DNA of 64,000 nt, taken from NCBI GenBank assembly GCA_964425695.1, contig CAYRNF010000003.1:186001-250000 (forward strand), written 5' to 3'. Positions within the stretch are counted from its first letter, which is position 1. Each line of letters begins with the position of its first letter. The notes under the pieces are model-generated. The model saw only the letters and a list, made by a program, of their open reading frames with translations. It searched no databases and was not told where the DNA came from. The position numbers and the translations under genes were made by a program. Shown piece by piece: positions 8,652 to 17,891 of the stretch. Origin of the DNA: JAKPBU01 sp964425695 (lineage in GTDB: Bacteria > Pseudomonadota > Gammaproteobacteria > Xanthomonadales > Xanthomonadaceae).

Positions 8652-9596
8652 ATGGCTTCCAGCTTCTTCGCCCTGTTCGACGACATCGCGACCCTGCTCG
8701 ACGACGTGTCGGTGATGACCAAGGTCGCCACCAAGAAGACCGCCGGCGTGCTGGGCGACGACCTGGCGCTGAACGCGCAGCAGGTGTCGGGCGTGAATGC
8801 CGACCGCGAACTGCCCGTGGTCTGGGCGGTGGCCAAGGGTTCGGCGGTCAACAAGGTCATCCTGATCCCCGCCGCGCTCGCGCTGGCGGCGCTGGAACGC
8901 TGGCTGCATGGCCAGGGCATCCAGATCCCCATCGTCACCGCGCTGATGATGATCGGCGGCGCCTACCTGTGCTACGAGGGCGTGGAGAAGCTGGCGCACA
9001 AGTTCCTGCACAAGGCCGAAGACGCGCAGCACCACGCGGAACTGGTGCAGGCGGTACAGGACGAGCGGGTCGACATGCTTCAGTTCGAGAAGCAGAAGAT
9101 CAAGGGCGCGATCCGGACCGACTTCATCCTGTCGGCAGAGATCATCGTGATCACCCTGGGCACCGTGGCCACCCAGCCGTTCTCGCGGCAGCTGGCGGTG
9201 CTGGTGGCGATCGGCGCGATCATGACCGTGGGCGTGTACGGCCTGGTGGCCGGCATCGTGAAGCTCGACGACCTGGGCGTGCGCCTGACCCGCGAAGGCG
9301 CCGGCGCCGCGAGCCGCGCGATCGGCCGCGGCATCCTGCGCACCGCGCCGTGGCTGATGAAGTTCCTGTCCATCGCCGGGACCGCGGCGATGTTCCTGGT
9401 GGGTGGCGGGATCCTGGTGCACGGCATCGGTGCCCTGCACCACTTCATCGAACCGTACGCGGACGGCACGCTGGGCTGGTTGTGGTCGAACTTGTTCAAT
9501 GCGGCGGTAGGGATCGTGGCCGGCATCGCGGTGCTGGCTGCGGTGGGCCTGGTCCGCAGGCTGCGCGGGCCGCGCAAGCGGGCGACTGCGGCCTGA
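8652..9596 (+). CDS. DUF808 family inner membrane protein (YedI-like)
   Basis: 314 aa beginning MASSFFALFDDIATLLDDV with the family signature DDVSVMTKVATKKTAGVLGDDLALNAQQV. Several hydrophobic segments follow (about 75-92, 95-112, 165-185, 190-210, 245-270, 285-305), consistent with a multi-pass inner membrane protein. The conserved block GDDLALNAxQVxGxxxxRELPVVWAVAKGS is intact up to the GS. No biochemical function is established for DUF808. It sits between rlmJ and a GNAT gene on the same strand. Confidence 0.9.
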   Translation: MASSFFALFDDIATLLDDVSVMTKVATKKTAGVLGDDLALNAQQVSGVNADRELPVVWAVAKGSAVNKVILIPAALALAALERWLHGQGIQIPIVTALMMIGGAYLCYEGVEKLAHKFLHKAEDAQHHAELVQAVQDERVDMLQFEKQKIKGAIRTDFILSAEIIVITLGTVATQPFSRQLAVLVAIGAIMTVGVYGLVAGIVKLDDLGVRLTREGAGAASRAIGRGILRTAPWLMKFLSIAGTAAMFLVGGGILVHGIGALHHFIEPYADGTLGWLWSNLFNAAVGIVAGIAVLAAVGLVRRLRGPRKRATAA

Positions 9597-9660
9597 ACGC
9601 GGCTTCGCGTACCCGCCGCGTTCACGCGCCGCCAAACGCGGTCCATGCGAGCATGCCGGC

Positions 9661-10251
9661 ATGGCTGCACGCAACCGGCTTCCGCCCTGGCACCAGGAGC
9701 TGCGACTCGCCAACGGTCGCCAGGTCCTGATCCGCCCCATCCGCCCCGACGATGCCCTGCCGCTGCGCGCAGGCTTCACCCTGCTGCAGCCCGAAGAGGT
9801 GCGGCAGCGTTTCCTGTACGCGCTGAAGGAACTCACGCCGGAAATGGCCGACCGCTTCTGCCGGCCCGATCCGCATACCGAGTTCGCGCTGGTCGCGGCC
9901 GAGCCGCTGCCGCCGGGCGAAGCGCTGGTGGGCGCGGTGGCGCGCGCGTCGATCGTGCCGAACACGCGCAGCGCCGAGTTCGCGATCCTGGTGAGCCGCT
10001 ACATCGCCGAAATGGGCCTGGGGCGGCAGCTGATGCAGCGCCTGGCGCGCTGGGCGCGCGGCAAGCGGCTGGACGTTCTGTACGGCGACGTGCTGGAACA
10101 CAACCAGCCGATGCTGGCCCTGGCCAAGTCCATGGGCTTCCGCCGCGAACCGGGCGAGGATCCGGGCCTGGTGCGCGTGGTGCTGGACCTGAAGAAGCGT
10201 TCCGCAGCCGGCGTGCCCGCCGAGGACGCGCGGCCGCCCGCCAACTTCTGA
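9661..10251 (+). CDS. GNAT-family N-acetyltransferase
   Basis: 196 aa. It begins with a strand-rich LRLANGRQVLIRPIRPDDALPL, typical of GNAT domains similar to the acetyltransferase half of Pat/PatZ protein acetylases. The acetyl-CoA loop is degenerate but recognisable as VSRYIAEMGLGRQLMQRLARWA, followed by GDVLEHNQPMLALAKSMGFRR. There is no CoA-ligase-like domain, so it is a stand-alone enzyme. Substrate unknown; a protein-lysine acetyltransferase is possible. It lies 114 bases ahead of mfd. Confidence 0.8.
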   Translation: MAARNRLPPWHQELRLANGRQVLIRPIRPDDALPLRAGFTLLQPEEVRQRFLYALKELTPEMADRFCRPDPHTEFALVAAEPLPPGEALVGAVARASIVPNTRSAEFAILVSRYIAEMGLGRQLMQRLARWARGKRLDVLYGDVLEHNQPMLALAKSMGFRREPGEDPGLVRVVLDLKKRSAAGVPAEDARPPANF

Positions 10252-10298
10252 TCTCCCTGACGCAAGGCTTCCGCCCGCGGCGCCCCGTGCGCGGCGGG

Positions 10299-10304
10299 TA
10301 AAAT
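10299..10304 (+). promoter_or_regulatory. Candidate -10 element for mfd
   Basis: TAAAAT (five of six to the -10 consensus) lies 61 bases before the mfd start in an otherwise GC-rich gap. No clear -35 is visible 16-18 bases upstream, so the assignment is tentative. Confidence 0.3.
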
Positions 10305-10365
10305 CGCGCGTTTCACGCCGGCCGTTCGCGTCTCCGGCGCTTTCGTCATTTCCGCAGCCCACGCC

Positions 10366-13300
10366 ATGTCCCCGTCCAGCAGCATCCCGCCCCTCCCCCG
10401 CAGCGGCCAGCCACGCGCCTGGTGGCGCGCGCCGGCCTCGCCTTCGGCCCTGGCCTGGAGCATCGCGCAGGCCGCGCGCATGCACGCCGGACCGCTGCTG
10501 GTGGTGGCGCGCGACAACCACGCCGCGCACCAGATCGAGGCCGACCTGCACACGCTGCTCGGCGCCGATGCGCAGCTGCCCGTGGTGCCGTTCCCGGACT
10601 GGGAGACGCTGCCGTACGACCAGTTCAGCCCGCACCCGGACATCGTGTCGCAGCGCCTCGCGGCCCTGCACGCCCTGCCGGGCCTGAAGCGCGGGATCGT
10701 GGTGGTGCCCGTGCAGACGCTGATGCAGCGCTTGCCGCCGCTGCGCTACGTAGTGGGCGGCAGCTTCGACCTGCAGGTGGGCCAGGTGCTGGACCTGGAC
10801 GCCGAAAAACGCCGGCTGGAAACCGCCGGCTACCGCAACGTGCCGCAGGTGCTGGATCCGGGCGACTTCGCCGTGCGCGGCGGCCTGCTGGACGTATATC
10901 CGATGGGCACGCATGCGCCGCTGCGCATCGAGCTGCTCGACGACACCATCGATTCGATCCGCGCCTTCGATCCGGAGAGCCAGCGCTCGCTCGACCGCAC
11001 CGATGCGGTCCGGATGCTACCGGGACGCGAGGTGCCGCTGGACGAAGCCGCCACCGCGCGCGCCATGCAGGCGCTGCGCGACCGCTTCGACATCGACACC
11101 CGTCGCAGCGCGCTGTTCCAGGACCTGAAGGCCGGGCTCGCACCTGCCGGCATCGAGTACTACCTGCCCTTGTTCTTCGGAGGCGCCGGCGGCACCGCCA
11201 CGCTGTTCGATTACTTCAGCGCGGACATGCTGCCGGTGCTCGGCGATGGCGTGGCCGAAGCGGCCGACCAGTTCTGGCACAACGTGGGCGAGCGCTACGA
11301 GCAGCGCCGCCACGACGTCGAGCGCCCCTTGCTGGCGCCCGGCGAGCTGTACACGCCGCCCGATACGCTGCGCGAGCGGCTGAACCAGGGTCAGCGCGTC
11401 GAGGTGTGCGGCGAAGGCCACGCACGCCGCGCCGAGGCCAGGCCGCTGGGGGACCAGCCCGCGCCCGACCTGCCCCTGGCGGTGAAGGACGCCGCGCCCG
11501 CCGCCGCACTGAAGTCGTTCCTGGCGACCTATCCGGGACGCGTGCTGATCGCCGCCGATTCGGCGGGGCGGCGCGAAGCGCTGCTGGAAGTGCTGCAGGC
11601 GGCGGACCTGCGGCCCGAGGTCCTGGCCGACTTCGCGGCGTTCACGGCGGCACCGGCGGGCACGCGCTTCGCGATCGCCTCGGCGCCGCTCGACAACGGC
11701 TTCGCCCTGGACGCGCAGGCCGCCAACGGCGATCCGTTCGTCGTGCTGACCGAGCGCCAGCTGTTCCCCGAGCGCGCGTTGCAGCCGCGTCGCCGCAAGC
11801 GCGCCGGGCGCGAGCCCGAAGCGATCATCCGCGACCTGGGCGAACTGTCCGAAGGCGCACCGATCGTGCACGAGGACCACGGCGTGGGCCGCTACCGCGG
11901 CCTGGTGACGCTGGAAGCGGGCGGACAGCCGGGCGAGTACCTGGACATCGAATACGCCAAGGGCGACCGGCTGTACGTGCCGGTGGCGCAGCTGCACCTG
12001 GTCAGCCGCTACTCCGGCGCCTCGCCGGACACCGCGCCGCTGCACAACCTGGGCGGCGAACAGTGGACCCGTGCCAAGCGCAAGGCGCAGGAGAAGGTGC
12101 GCGACGTGGCCGCCGAACTGCTGGAAATCCAGGCCAAGCGCCAGGCGCGCGCCGGCCTTGCGCTGGAGGTGGACCGCGCGATGTACGAGCCGTTCGCGGC
12201 GACCTTCCCGTTCGAGGAAACGCCCGACCAGCACAGCGCCATCGAAGCGGTGATCCGCGACCTGGGCTCCTCGCAGCCGATGGATCGCGTGGTCTGCGGC
12301 GACGTGGGCTTCGGCAAGACCGAGGTGGCGGTGCGTGCCGCTTTCGTGGCCGCCGCCGCCGGCAAGCAGGTCGCGGTGCTGGTGCCCACCACGCTGCTGG
12401 CGGAGCAGCACTACCGCAACTTCCGCGACCGCTTCGCCGACTGGCCGCTACGGGTCGAGGTGCTGTCGCGCTTCAAGAGCACCAAGGAGATCAAGGCCGA
12501 GCTGGAGAAGCTGGAACGCGGCGAGATCGACGTGATCGTGGGCACGCACCGGCTGCTGCAGAAGGACGTGAAGTTCAAGGACCTGGGCCTTGTCATCGTG
12601 GACGAGGAGCAGCGCTTCGGCGTGCGCCAGAAGGAGGCACTGAAGGCGCTGCGCGCCAACGTGCACCTGCTGACCCTCACCGCCACGCCGATCCCGCGCA
12701 CGCTCAACATGGCCATGGCCGGGCTGCGCGACCTGGCGATCATCGCCACGCCGCCGGCGCACCGCATGGCGGTGCAGACCTTCATCGCGCCTTGGGACGG
12801 CGCGACCTTGCGCGAAGCCTTCCAGCGCGAGCTGGCGCGCGGCGGACAGGTCTACTTCCTGCACAACGACGTGGAGAGCATCGGCCGCATGCAGCGCGAG
12901 CTGCAGGAGCTGGTGCCGGAAGCCCGCATCGGCATCGCCCACGGGCAGATGCCGGAGCGCGAACTCGAGCAGGTGATGCTGGCCTTCCACAAGCAGCGCT
13001 TCAACGTGCTGCTGTGCTCGACCATCATCGAGTCGGGCATCGACATCCCCAACGCCAACACGATCATCATCAATCGCGCCGACAAGTTCGGCCTGGCCCA
13101 GCTGCACCAGCTGCGCGGCCGCGTGGGGCGTTCGCACCACCGCGCGTACGCCTACCTGGTGATTCCCGATGGCCGCAGCATCACCGCCGATGCGCGCAAG
13201 CGACTGGACGCGATCGCCTCGATGGACGAACTGGGCGCAGGCTTCACGCTGTCCACGCACGACCTGGAGATCCGCGGCGCCGGCGAACTGCTGGGCGAGG

Positions 13301-13857
13301 ACCAGAGCGGGCAGATGGCCGAAGTCGGCTTCAGCCTGTACACCGAGCTGCTGGAGCGCGCGGTGCGCAGCATCAAGGCGGGCAAGCTGCCCGACGCCGA
13401 CGAACCGCTGCACCGAGGCGCAGAGATCGAACTTGGCGTGCCGGCGCTGATCCCGGAGGACTACCTGCCCGACGTGCACGCGCGCCTCACGCTGTACAAG
13501 CGCATCAGCAGCGCGCGCGACAGCGAGGCGCTGCGCGAACTGCAGGTGGAGATGATCGACCGCTTCGGCCTGCTGCCCGACCCGGTGAAGCACCTGTTCG
13601 CCATCGCCGAGCTGAAGCTGCAGGCCAACAGGCTCGGCATCCGCAAGCTGGCGCTGGGTCCGGCCGGCGGGCGCGTGCAGTTCGTCGAGAAACCCGAGGT
13701 CGATCCCATGTCGATCATCCGCATGATCCAGGGCCAGCCCAAGCACTACCAGATGGACGGACCCGACAAGCTGCGCATCAAGCTGGACCTTCCCGACGCG
13801 CCCACGCGATTCAACGCGGCGCGCGGCCTGCTCACCACACTGCGCCCCGCGGCGTAG
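10366..13857 (+). CDS. mfd: Transcription-repair coupling factor Mfd
   Basis: 1163 aa, full family length. Order: degenerate UvrB-like module (about 15-350, with PFPDWETLPYDQFSPHPDIVSQRL), RNA polymerase interaction domain (about 490-560, IVHEDHGVGRYRGL), helicase motor with Walker A GDVGFGKTEVA near 645-655, DEEQ box 746-749, LTLTATPIPRT, and motifs ESGIDIPNANTIIINRAD and QLHQLRGRVGRS, then the C-terminal TRCF domain. It strips stalled RNA polymerase from lesions and recruits UvrA. No defects seen. Confidence 0.97.
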   Translation: MSPSSSIPPLPRSGQPRAWWRAPASPSALAWSIAQAARMHAGPLLVVARDNHAAHQIEADLHTLLGADAQLPVVPFPDWETLPYDQFSPHPDIVSQRLAALHALPGLKRGIVVVPVQTLMQRLPPLRYVVGGSFDLQVGQVLDLDAEKRRLETAGYRNVPQVLDPGDFAVRGGLLDVYPMGTHAPLRIELLDDTIDSIRAFDPESQRSLDRTDAVRMLPGREVPLDEAATARAMQALRDRFDIDTRRSALFQDLKAGLAPAGIEYYLPLFFGGAGGTATLFDYFSADMLPVLGDGVAEAADQFWHNVGERYEQRRHDVERPLLAPGELYTPPDTLRERLNQGQRVEVCGEGHARRAEARPLGDQPAPDLPLAVKDAAPAAALKSFLATYPGRVLIAADSAGRREALLEVLQAADLRPEVLADFAAFTAAPAGTRFAIASAPLDNGFALDAQAANGDPFVVLTERQLFPERALQPRRRKRAGREPEAIIRDLGELSEGAPIVHEDHGVGRYRGLVTLEAGGQPGEYLDIEYAKGDRLYVPVAQLHLVSRYSGASPDTAPLHNLGGEQWTRAKRKAQEKVRDVAAELLEIQAKRQARAGLALEVDRAMYEPFAATFPFEETPDQHSAIEAVIRDLGSSQPMDRVVCGDVGFGKTEVAVRAAFVAAAAGKQVAVLVPTTLLAEQHYRNFRDRFADWPLRVEVLSRFKSTKEIKAELEKLERGEIDVIVGTHRLLQKDVKFKDLGLVIVDEEQRFGVRQKEALKALRANVHLLTLTATPIPRTLNMAMAGLRDLAIIATPPAHRMAVQTFIAPWDGATLREAFQRELARGGQVYFLHNDVESIGRMQRELQELVPEARIGIAHGQMPERELEQVMLAFHKQRFNVLLCSTIIESGIDIPNANTIIINRADKFGLAQLHQLRGRVGRSHHRAYAYLVIPDGRSITADARKRLDAIASMDELGAGFTLSTHDLEIRGAGELLGEDQSGQMAEVGFSLYTELLERAVRSIKAGKLPDADEPLHRGAEIELGVPALIPEDYLPDVHARLTLYKRISSARDSEALRELQVEMIDRFGLLPDPVKHLFAIAELKLQANRLGIRKLALGPAGGRVQFVEKPEVDPMSIIRMIQGQPKHYQMDGPDKLRIKLDLPDAPTRFNAARGLLTTLRPAA

Positions 13858-13933
13858 CGTGCGCGCCGGGACGCCGTCGCGCCGTGCGCGCTACGCTGTC
13901 GCGCCCGGCTCCACCCTCCTGGTGCATCCCCGC

Positions 13934-14524
13934 ATGACGCCCGCCCTGCCCGCGACGCTCTTGCGCCGCCGCTCCCGCATCGCGCTGGCGCTGCTGGCCT
14001 CGGGCGCGTGCGCGCTGGCGGCCGGTTGCGCGACCGGATCTTCCGGCCAGGTCGCGACACCGAGCGCGCACGCAGCGGTCACCACGTACGTGATCGTGCG
14101 CCACGCGGAGAAAGCCACCGACGATCCGCGCGATCCGTCGCTGTCCGCGGCGGGCCAGGCGCGCGCCGCCCGCCTGGCGCGCCTGCTTGCCGACGGCACG
14201 CTCGCGGAGGCGCCGCTTGCGGCGGCCTATGCGACCCAGTTCCGCCGCACCCGGCAGACCGCGGCGCCGGCGGCCGCGGCGCGCGGCATCCCGGTGACCA
14301 GCTACGACGCCGCGCTGCCGGGCGACGCCCTGGCCGGGCAGCTGCGTCGCGGCCCTGCAGGCGGCACGGTGCTGGTGGTGGGCCACAGCAACACGGTGCC
14401 CGGGATCGTGGCCGCGCTGTGCGGCTGCGCGGTGGCGCCGATCGGTGACGCCGACTACGGCAACCTGTACCGGGTGCGCATGGATGCGCGCGGCGCGGCA
14501 TCGATGGACCATTCGCGCTACTGA
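13934..14524 (+). CDS. SixA-like histidine phosphatase lipoprotein
   Basis: 196 aa from the ATG at 13934. An N-terminal basic stretch (LLRRRSR) and hydrophobic segment end in ALAAGC, a lipobox with C32. The mature domain shows the histidine-phosphatase (phosphoglycerate-mutase fold) signature VIVRHAEKATDDPRDPSLS with the catalytic RHAE, and a second catalytic histidine in VLVVGHSNTVPGI. It is thus a periplasmic, lipid-anchored phosphatase and not the cytoplasmic SixA. A GTG start 25 codons upstream would spoil the signal peptide. It follows mfd by 76 bases. Confidence 0.82.
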   Translation: MTPALPATLLRRRSRIALALLASGACALAAGCATGSSGQVATPSAHAAVTTYVIVRHAEKATDDPRDPSLSAAGQARAARLARLLADGTLAEAPLAAAYATQFRRTRQTAAPAAAARGIPVTSYDAALPGDALAGQLRRGPAGGTVLVVGHSNTVPGIVAALCGCAVAPIGDADYGNLYRVRMDARGAASMDHSRY

Positions 14525-14681
14525 ACGGCCGCTCCGGGTCAAAGCCGCACCGCCAGACCCTCGTCGAACCCGACCGACCCCCGATTTGCCCACGGCCCCA
14601 TCCGCCCCCACACTCGGGCCCGGACCAACACGGCCCGGGTGCGCACCGCGCACTGCACGCCGCCCGCAGGACGACAGACGT

Positions 14682-15827
14682 TTGACCCGTTCTTCCGCAG
14701 ATGCCCCCGCCGCCCCGGAGACCCGCGCGCTGGCCGGGTTGATCCATGCCAATCGCGACGCGCTGCTGCACGAGTGGCGCGAGGCGATCCGCAGCCTGCC
14801 CGCCGCGCGCGGCCTGGACCGCACCGCGCTGGACGACCACATCCCGCTGTTCCTGCGCGAGCTGGCCGCGGCGCTGCGCGGCAACGAACCCGGCTCGGTC
14901 CGCGACGGCGGCGAGGACGCCTCGGAGATCCACGGCTCGCAGCGCTTCGACCTGGGCTTCGACATCGTGGAGGTCGTCGCGGAGTTCAACGCGCTGCGCG
15001 AATGCATCCAGCAGCTGGCCGAGCGCAACGGGCTGCGGCTGGACGGCGCCACGGGGCGCACGCTGCACCGGCACATCGATGCGGCGATCGGTTCGGCGGT
15101 GGATACGTTCGCGTCGCAGCAGGCCGACGCCGCACGGCTGCGCCGCCAGGAATACCTGGCGTTCGTCGCGCACGACCTGCGCACGCCGCTGTCGGTCATC
15201 CGCATGGCCGCCGAGATGCTGCAGCTCAACCTGGGCGCGGCGCTGGAAACTCCGGCCAACACGCGGATCATGCGCAACCTGCACCAGAACATCGACCGCC
15301 TCAACGCGCTGGTGGCCAAGGTGCTGCGCGAGGAAACCTTCATCGGCCAGGACCGCCTGTTCACGGTGAAACGCACCCAGGTGGACCTGCATGCGCTGGT
15401 GCAGCGCTGCCTCGACGACCTGCAGCCGCTGGCGGACCGCGCGCTCGATACGCTGGCCAACGCGGTGCCGCCCGGGATGTGCGCCGATGCGGATGCCGAC
15501 CTGCTCGAACCGGTGCTGCAGAACCTGGTGGGCAACGCGATCAAGTACACGACCGAGGGCCGGATCGAGGTGGGCTGCGCACGCGGCACGGACGGCGGTG
15601 TGGAATGCTGGGTGCGCGACACCGGCATCGGCATCGAGCCTGCGCGCCTGGCGCACGTGTTCGAGCCGGGGGAAACCGACGGCCGCTGGGACGGCCGGGG
15701 GCTGGGCCTGGCGCTCGCGCGCCAGTACGTGCGCTCGCACGGCGGCGAACTGCGCGTGGCCAGCACCCCGGGCAGCGGTACCGAGTTCCGCTTCGACCTG
15801 CCGCCGGCAGCGGAGCCAGGCGCATGA
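14682..15827 (+). CDS. Soluble sensor histidine kinase
   Basis: 381 aa if it starts at the TTG at 14682 (LTRSSADAP), which has AGGA 10 bases upstream; longer frames give low-complexity Pro/Arg sequence. Residues about 15-145 form an all-helical N-terminal domain (LIHANRDALLHEWREAI, DLGFDIVEVVAEFNALRECI) resembling the RsbRD-type sensor. HisKA has H164 in AFVAHDLRTPLSVIR; HATPase has NLVGNAIKYT, DTGIGIE and GRGLGLALAR. There are no membrane segments, so it senses a cytoplasmic cue. No response regulator gene adjoins. Its stop overlaps the nfi ATG (ATGA). Confidence 0.85.
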   Translation: MTRSSADAPAAPETRALAGLIHANRDALLHEWREAIRSLPAARGLDRTALDDHIPLFLRELAAALRGNEPGSVRDGGEDASEIHGSQRFDLGFDIVEVVAEFNALRECIQQLAERNGLRLDGATGRTLHRHIDAAIGSAVDTFASQQADAARLRRQEYLAFVAHDLRTPLSVIRMAAEMLQLNLGAALETPANTRIMRNLHQNIDRLNALVAKVLREETFIGQDRLFTVKRTQVDLHALVQRCLDDLQPLADRALDTLANAVPPGMCADADADLLEPVLQNLVGNAIKYTTEGRIEVGCARGTDGGVECWVRDTGIGIEPARLAHVFEPGETDGRWDGRGLGLALARQYVRSHGGELRVASTPGSGTEFRFDLPPAAEPGA

Positions 15828-16501
15828 CCGGCGTGGCGCAGGCGATCGAAGGCTGGGACGGCAGCGTGGCCGGAGCGCGCGCGATGCAGGCCTCACTGGC
15901 CGCGCGCGTAGTGCTCAAGGACGCCTTCCCCACGCCGCTGCGCACCGTGGCGGGACTGGATGTGGGCTTCGAGGACGGCGGCGCCACGACCCACGCCGCC
16001 GCGGTCCTGCTGGACGCGGCCACGCTGCAGGTGCTGGACCAGGCGGTCGCGCGCATTCCCACCGTCATGCCCTACATCCCGGGCCTGCTGAGCTTCCGCG
16101 AACTGCCGGCACTGCTGGCGGCCTTCGCGGCGCTGCGGACGGCGCCGGACCTGGTGTTCGTGGACGGCCACGGCATTGCCCACCCGCGCCGGCTCGGCAT
16201 CGCCGCGCACTTTGGCGTGGTCACGGGCCTGCCCAGCATCGGCGTGGCCAAGAAGGTGCTCACCGGCACCACGTCCATGCCGCTGCACGAGATGCGCGGC
16301 GCGTTCCTGCCGCTGCGCGACGGACGCGAACAGATCGGCTGGGTGCTGCGCAGCAAGGTCAACTGCCTGCCGCTGATCGTCTCGCCCGGACACCGCGTGG
16401 CCATGGCGTCGGCGGCGGAGCTGGCCATGCGCTTCGTCACGACCTATCGCCTGCCGGAGCCGACGCGGCTCGCCGACCGCCTGGCGTCGCGGCGCGACTG
16501 A
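15824..16501 (+). CDS. nfi: Endonuclease V
   Basis: 225 aa. The three acidic active-site positions of EndoV are visible in VAGLDVGF, LLSFRELPAL and LVFVDGHGIAHPRRLG, with the downstream SIGVAKKVLTG block. The enzyme nicks DNA one base 3' of deaminated adenine (hypoxanthine) and starts alternative excision repair. It is coupled to the histidine kinase by a four-base overlap, an uncommon pairing. Convergent with the XVIPCD gene, whose stop lies 3 bases away. Confidence 0.95.
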   Translation: MTGVAQAIEGWDGSVAGARAMQASLAARVVLKDAFPTPLRTVAGLDVGFEDGGATTHAAAVLLDAATLQVLDQAVARIPTVMPYIPGLLSFRELPALLAAFAALRTAPDLVFVDGHGIAHPRRLGIAAHFGVVTGLPSIGVAKKVLTGTTSMPLHEMRGAFLPLRDGREQIGWVLRSKVNCLPLIVSPGHRVAMASAAELAMRFVTTYRLPEPTRLADRLASRRD

Positions 16502-16504
16502 GGC

Positions 16505-17212
16505 TCAGCTCCGGCGCGGCCCGCCGTCGCGGGACGCCTGCTCGTGCCCGGCGCGTTGTGCGGTGCGTTCGCGCGTGATCGCCTCGCGCTCTGCCGCAGC
16601 GCGTGCATCGCGGTCCTGCGTGGACTGCGCACCCCGCGCATCGTTTGCCGCCGCGGCGCGCCCGGCGGCGCGTTCGCGGTCCTCGCGCAGCGACGCTTCG
16701 CGCACCGCGTGCGCCTGCCCGTGCTGGCGGACGTCTCCGTCATGCTGTTCCTGCGTGCGCTGCAGGCTCACTCGCTGCGCATCGGCTGCGCGCGCGGCCG
16801 CGTCCGGCGCCGCAGCGTCCGCATGCGCGACATAGCCGCGCATGGCCGGATCCACTGCGCGGCTGTCGGTAAAGAAATAGCCTGCGCCGTTGTCGGCCAG
16901 CGCGACGCGGTCGATGCGCGACAGGCCCACCGCGCTGGCCTGCACCGCGATCGCCAGCGCCAAGCGCTCAAGCTCGCGCCGTTCCCTGAACCGCCTGCGG
17001 TCCAGTTGCTCCAGGCCCTTGAGCGCCTGTTCGAACAGCGCCCGGTTGCAGGGGCCGGGCTCGGCGGTGGCGCTGTCGCGCGGGATCTGCAGCGCATCGA
17101 GCGCTGCCGCGGGAGACGACGCATCGGGCGGCGCGCCGGCGGCCTCCCGGATCGTCGCGTCCAGTCCTGGCTGCGGGCGCGAAACAGCGGCGGGTTCATC
17201 GGGGTGCTGCAT
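16505..17212 (-). CDS. XVIPCD-domain protein without a toxin domain
   Basis: 235 aa with AAGGAG seven bases before the ATG at 17212. Residues about 56-135 match the Xanthomonas VirB-interacting (XVIPCD) pattern: NRALFEQALKGLEQLD, then LALAIAVQASAVGLSRIDRV and a beta pair ending FFTDSRAVDPAMRGYVAH; the GLxxIDxV element is the best marker. The C-terminal third is a Gln/Arg/Ala-rich tail. In this family the domain is the C-terminal secretion signal of antibacterial type IV effectors, yet only about 55 residues of low-complexity sequence precede it and no lipase, nuclease or peptidoglycan-hydrolase domain or immunity gene adjoins. It may be a reduced effector, an adaptor or a relic. Confidence 0.72.
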   Translation of the reverse strand: MQHPDEPAAVSRPQPGLDATIREAAGAPPDASSPAAALDALQIPRDSATAEPGPCNRALFEQALKGLEQLDRRRFRERRELERLALAIAVQASAVGLSRIDRVALADNGAGYFFTDSRAVDPAMRGYVAHADAAAPDAAARAADAQRVSLQRTQEQHDGDVRQHGQAHAVREASLREDRERAAGRAAAANDARGAQSTQDRDARAAAEREAITRERTAQRAGHEQASRDGGPRRS

Positions 17213-17373
17213 GGCGTGCTCCTTGCCTGCCGCGCTGCAGCGTGCGGCAGGCGACGCGCCAGAGCATAGGCCAGACCGCGCGCCGTCCGCTGCACACGCG
17301 GGTCGTGCGTCCACCGCACGTTCATGCCGCGCAGGCTAGACAGGCGCACACCCGGCCGCATCCAGGAAATCCC

Positions 17374-17790
17374 ATGCCCATGCCCATCCCGAGCTCCAGC
17401 GCGCTGCTGCTGTCGACGTTGCTGCCGCTGTCGCTGGCCGCTTGCGCCTCCAGCGCGTCTGGCGGCAGCGACGACGCACGCAACGTTGCCGACGCGACCC
17501 CCTTCACCCTGCTTCCCGGACAGAGCGCGCGCCTCGCCGACGACAGCCGGCTGCAGTACGTGCGCGTGGTCAACGACTCGCGCTGTGCGCCGGACGTGCA
17601 ATGCGTGTGGGCGGGCGACGCCATCGTCGCGTTGCGCTGGACGCCCGCCGCGGGCGCAGCCCAGGAGTTCGAACTGCATACCGGCCTGGAACCGCGCTCG
17701 CGCACGCTCGGAGCGCGCACCGTGGTGCTGAAGTCGCTGGCGCGCGGCGCGAATCCCGCGGCGACGCTGCAGGCCGACGCCGCACCCTGA
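17374..17790 (+). CDS. Small lipoprotein, unknown function
   Basis: 138 aa. AGGAAA lies just before the ATG at 17374, which begins the signal sequence MPMPIPSSSALLLSTLLPLS ending LAAC with C24 as the lipidated residue. The mature part is a compact beta-type domain with the pattern SRCAPDVQCVWAGDAIVALRW; paired cysteines around a VWAG turn recur in small uncharacterised bacterial exported proteins. An in-frame extension upstream to 17242 has no ribosome site. Probably an outer or inner membrane-anchored periplasmic protein. Confidence 0.75.
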   Translation: MPMPIPSSSALLLSTLLPLSLAACASSASGGSDDARNVADATPFTLLPGQSARLADDSRLQYVRVVNDSRCAPDVQCVWAGDAIVALRWTPAAGAAQEFELHTGLEPRSRTLGARTVVLKSLARGANPAATLQADAAP

Positions 17791-17891
17791 CGCAGCAGGC
17801 CCCGGCCGCGGGACGGCGCGTTGCGGAGCGGGCACGCCGCCGCCGGTGGTCGCATGGGATGCTCGCCGCTGGCCCTCCCGACCCCTGTCGC

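Noticed and set aside
5190..9965. A minus-strand open frame of nearly 1600 codons
   Set aside because: Only its C-terminal 480 codons (creC) are real; the rest is antisense to rlmJ, DUF808 and the GNAT and out of frame with creB, and is open only because the DNA is so GC-rich.
10422..13937. A second 1171-codon frame overlapping mfd on the same strand
   Set aside because: It is the +2 shadow of mfd; protein is Arg/Ala-rich without motifs.
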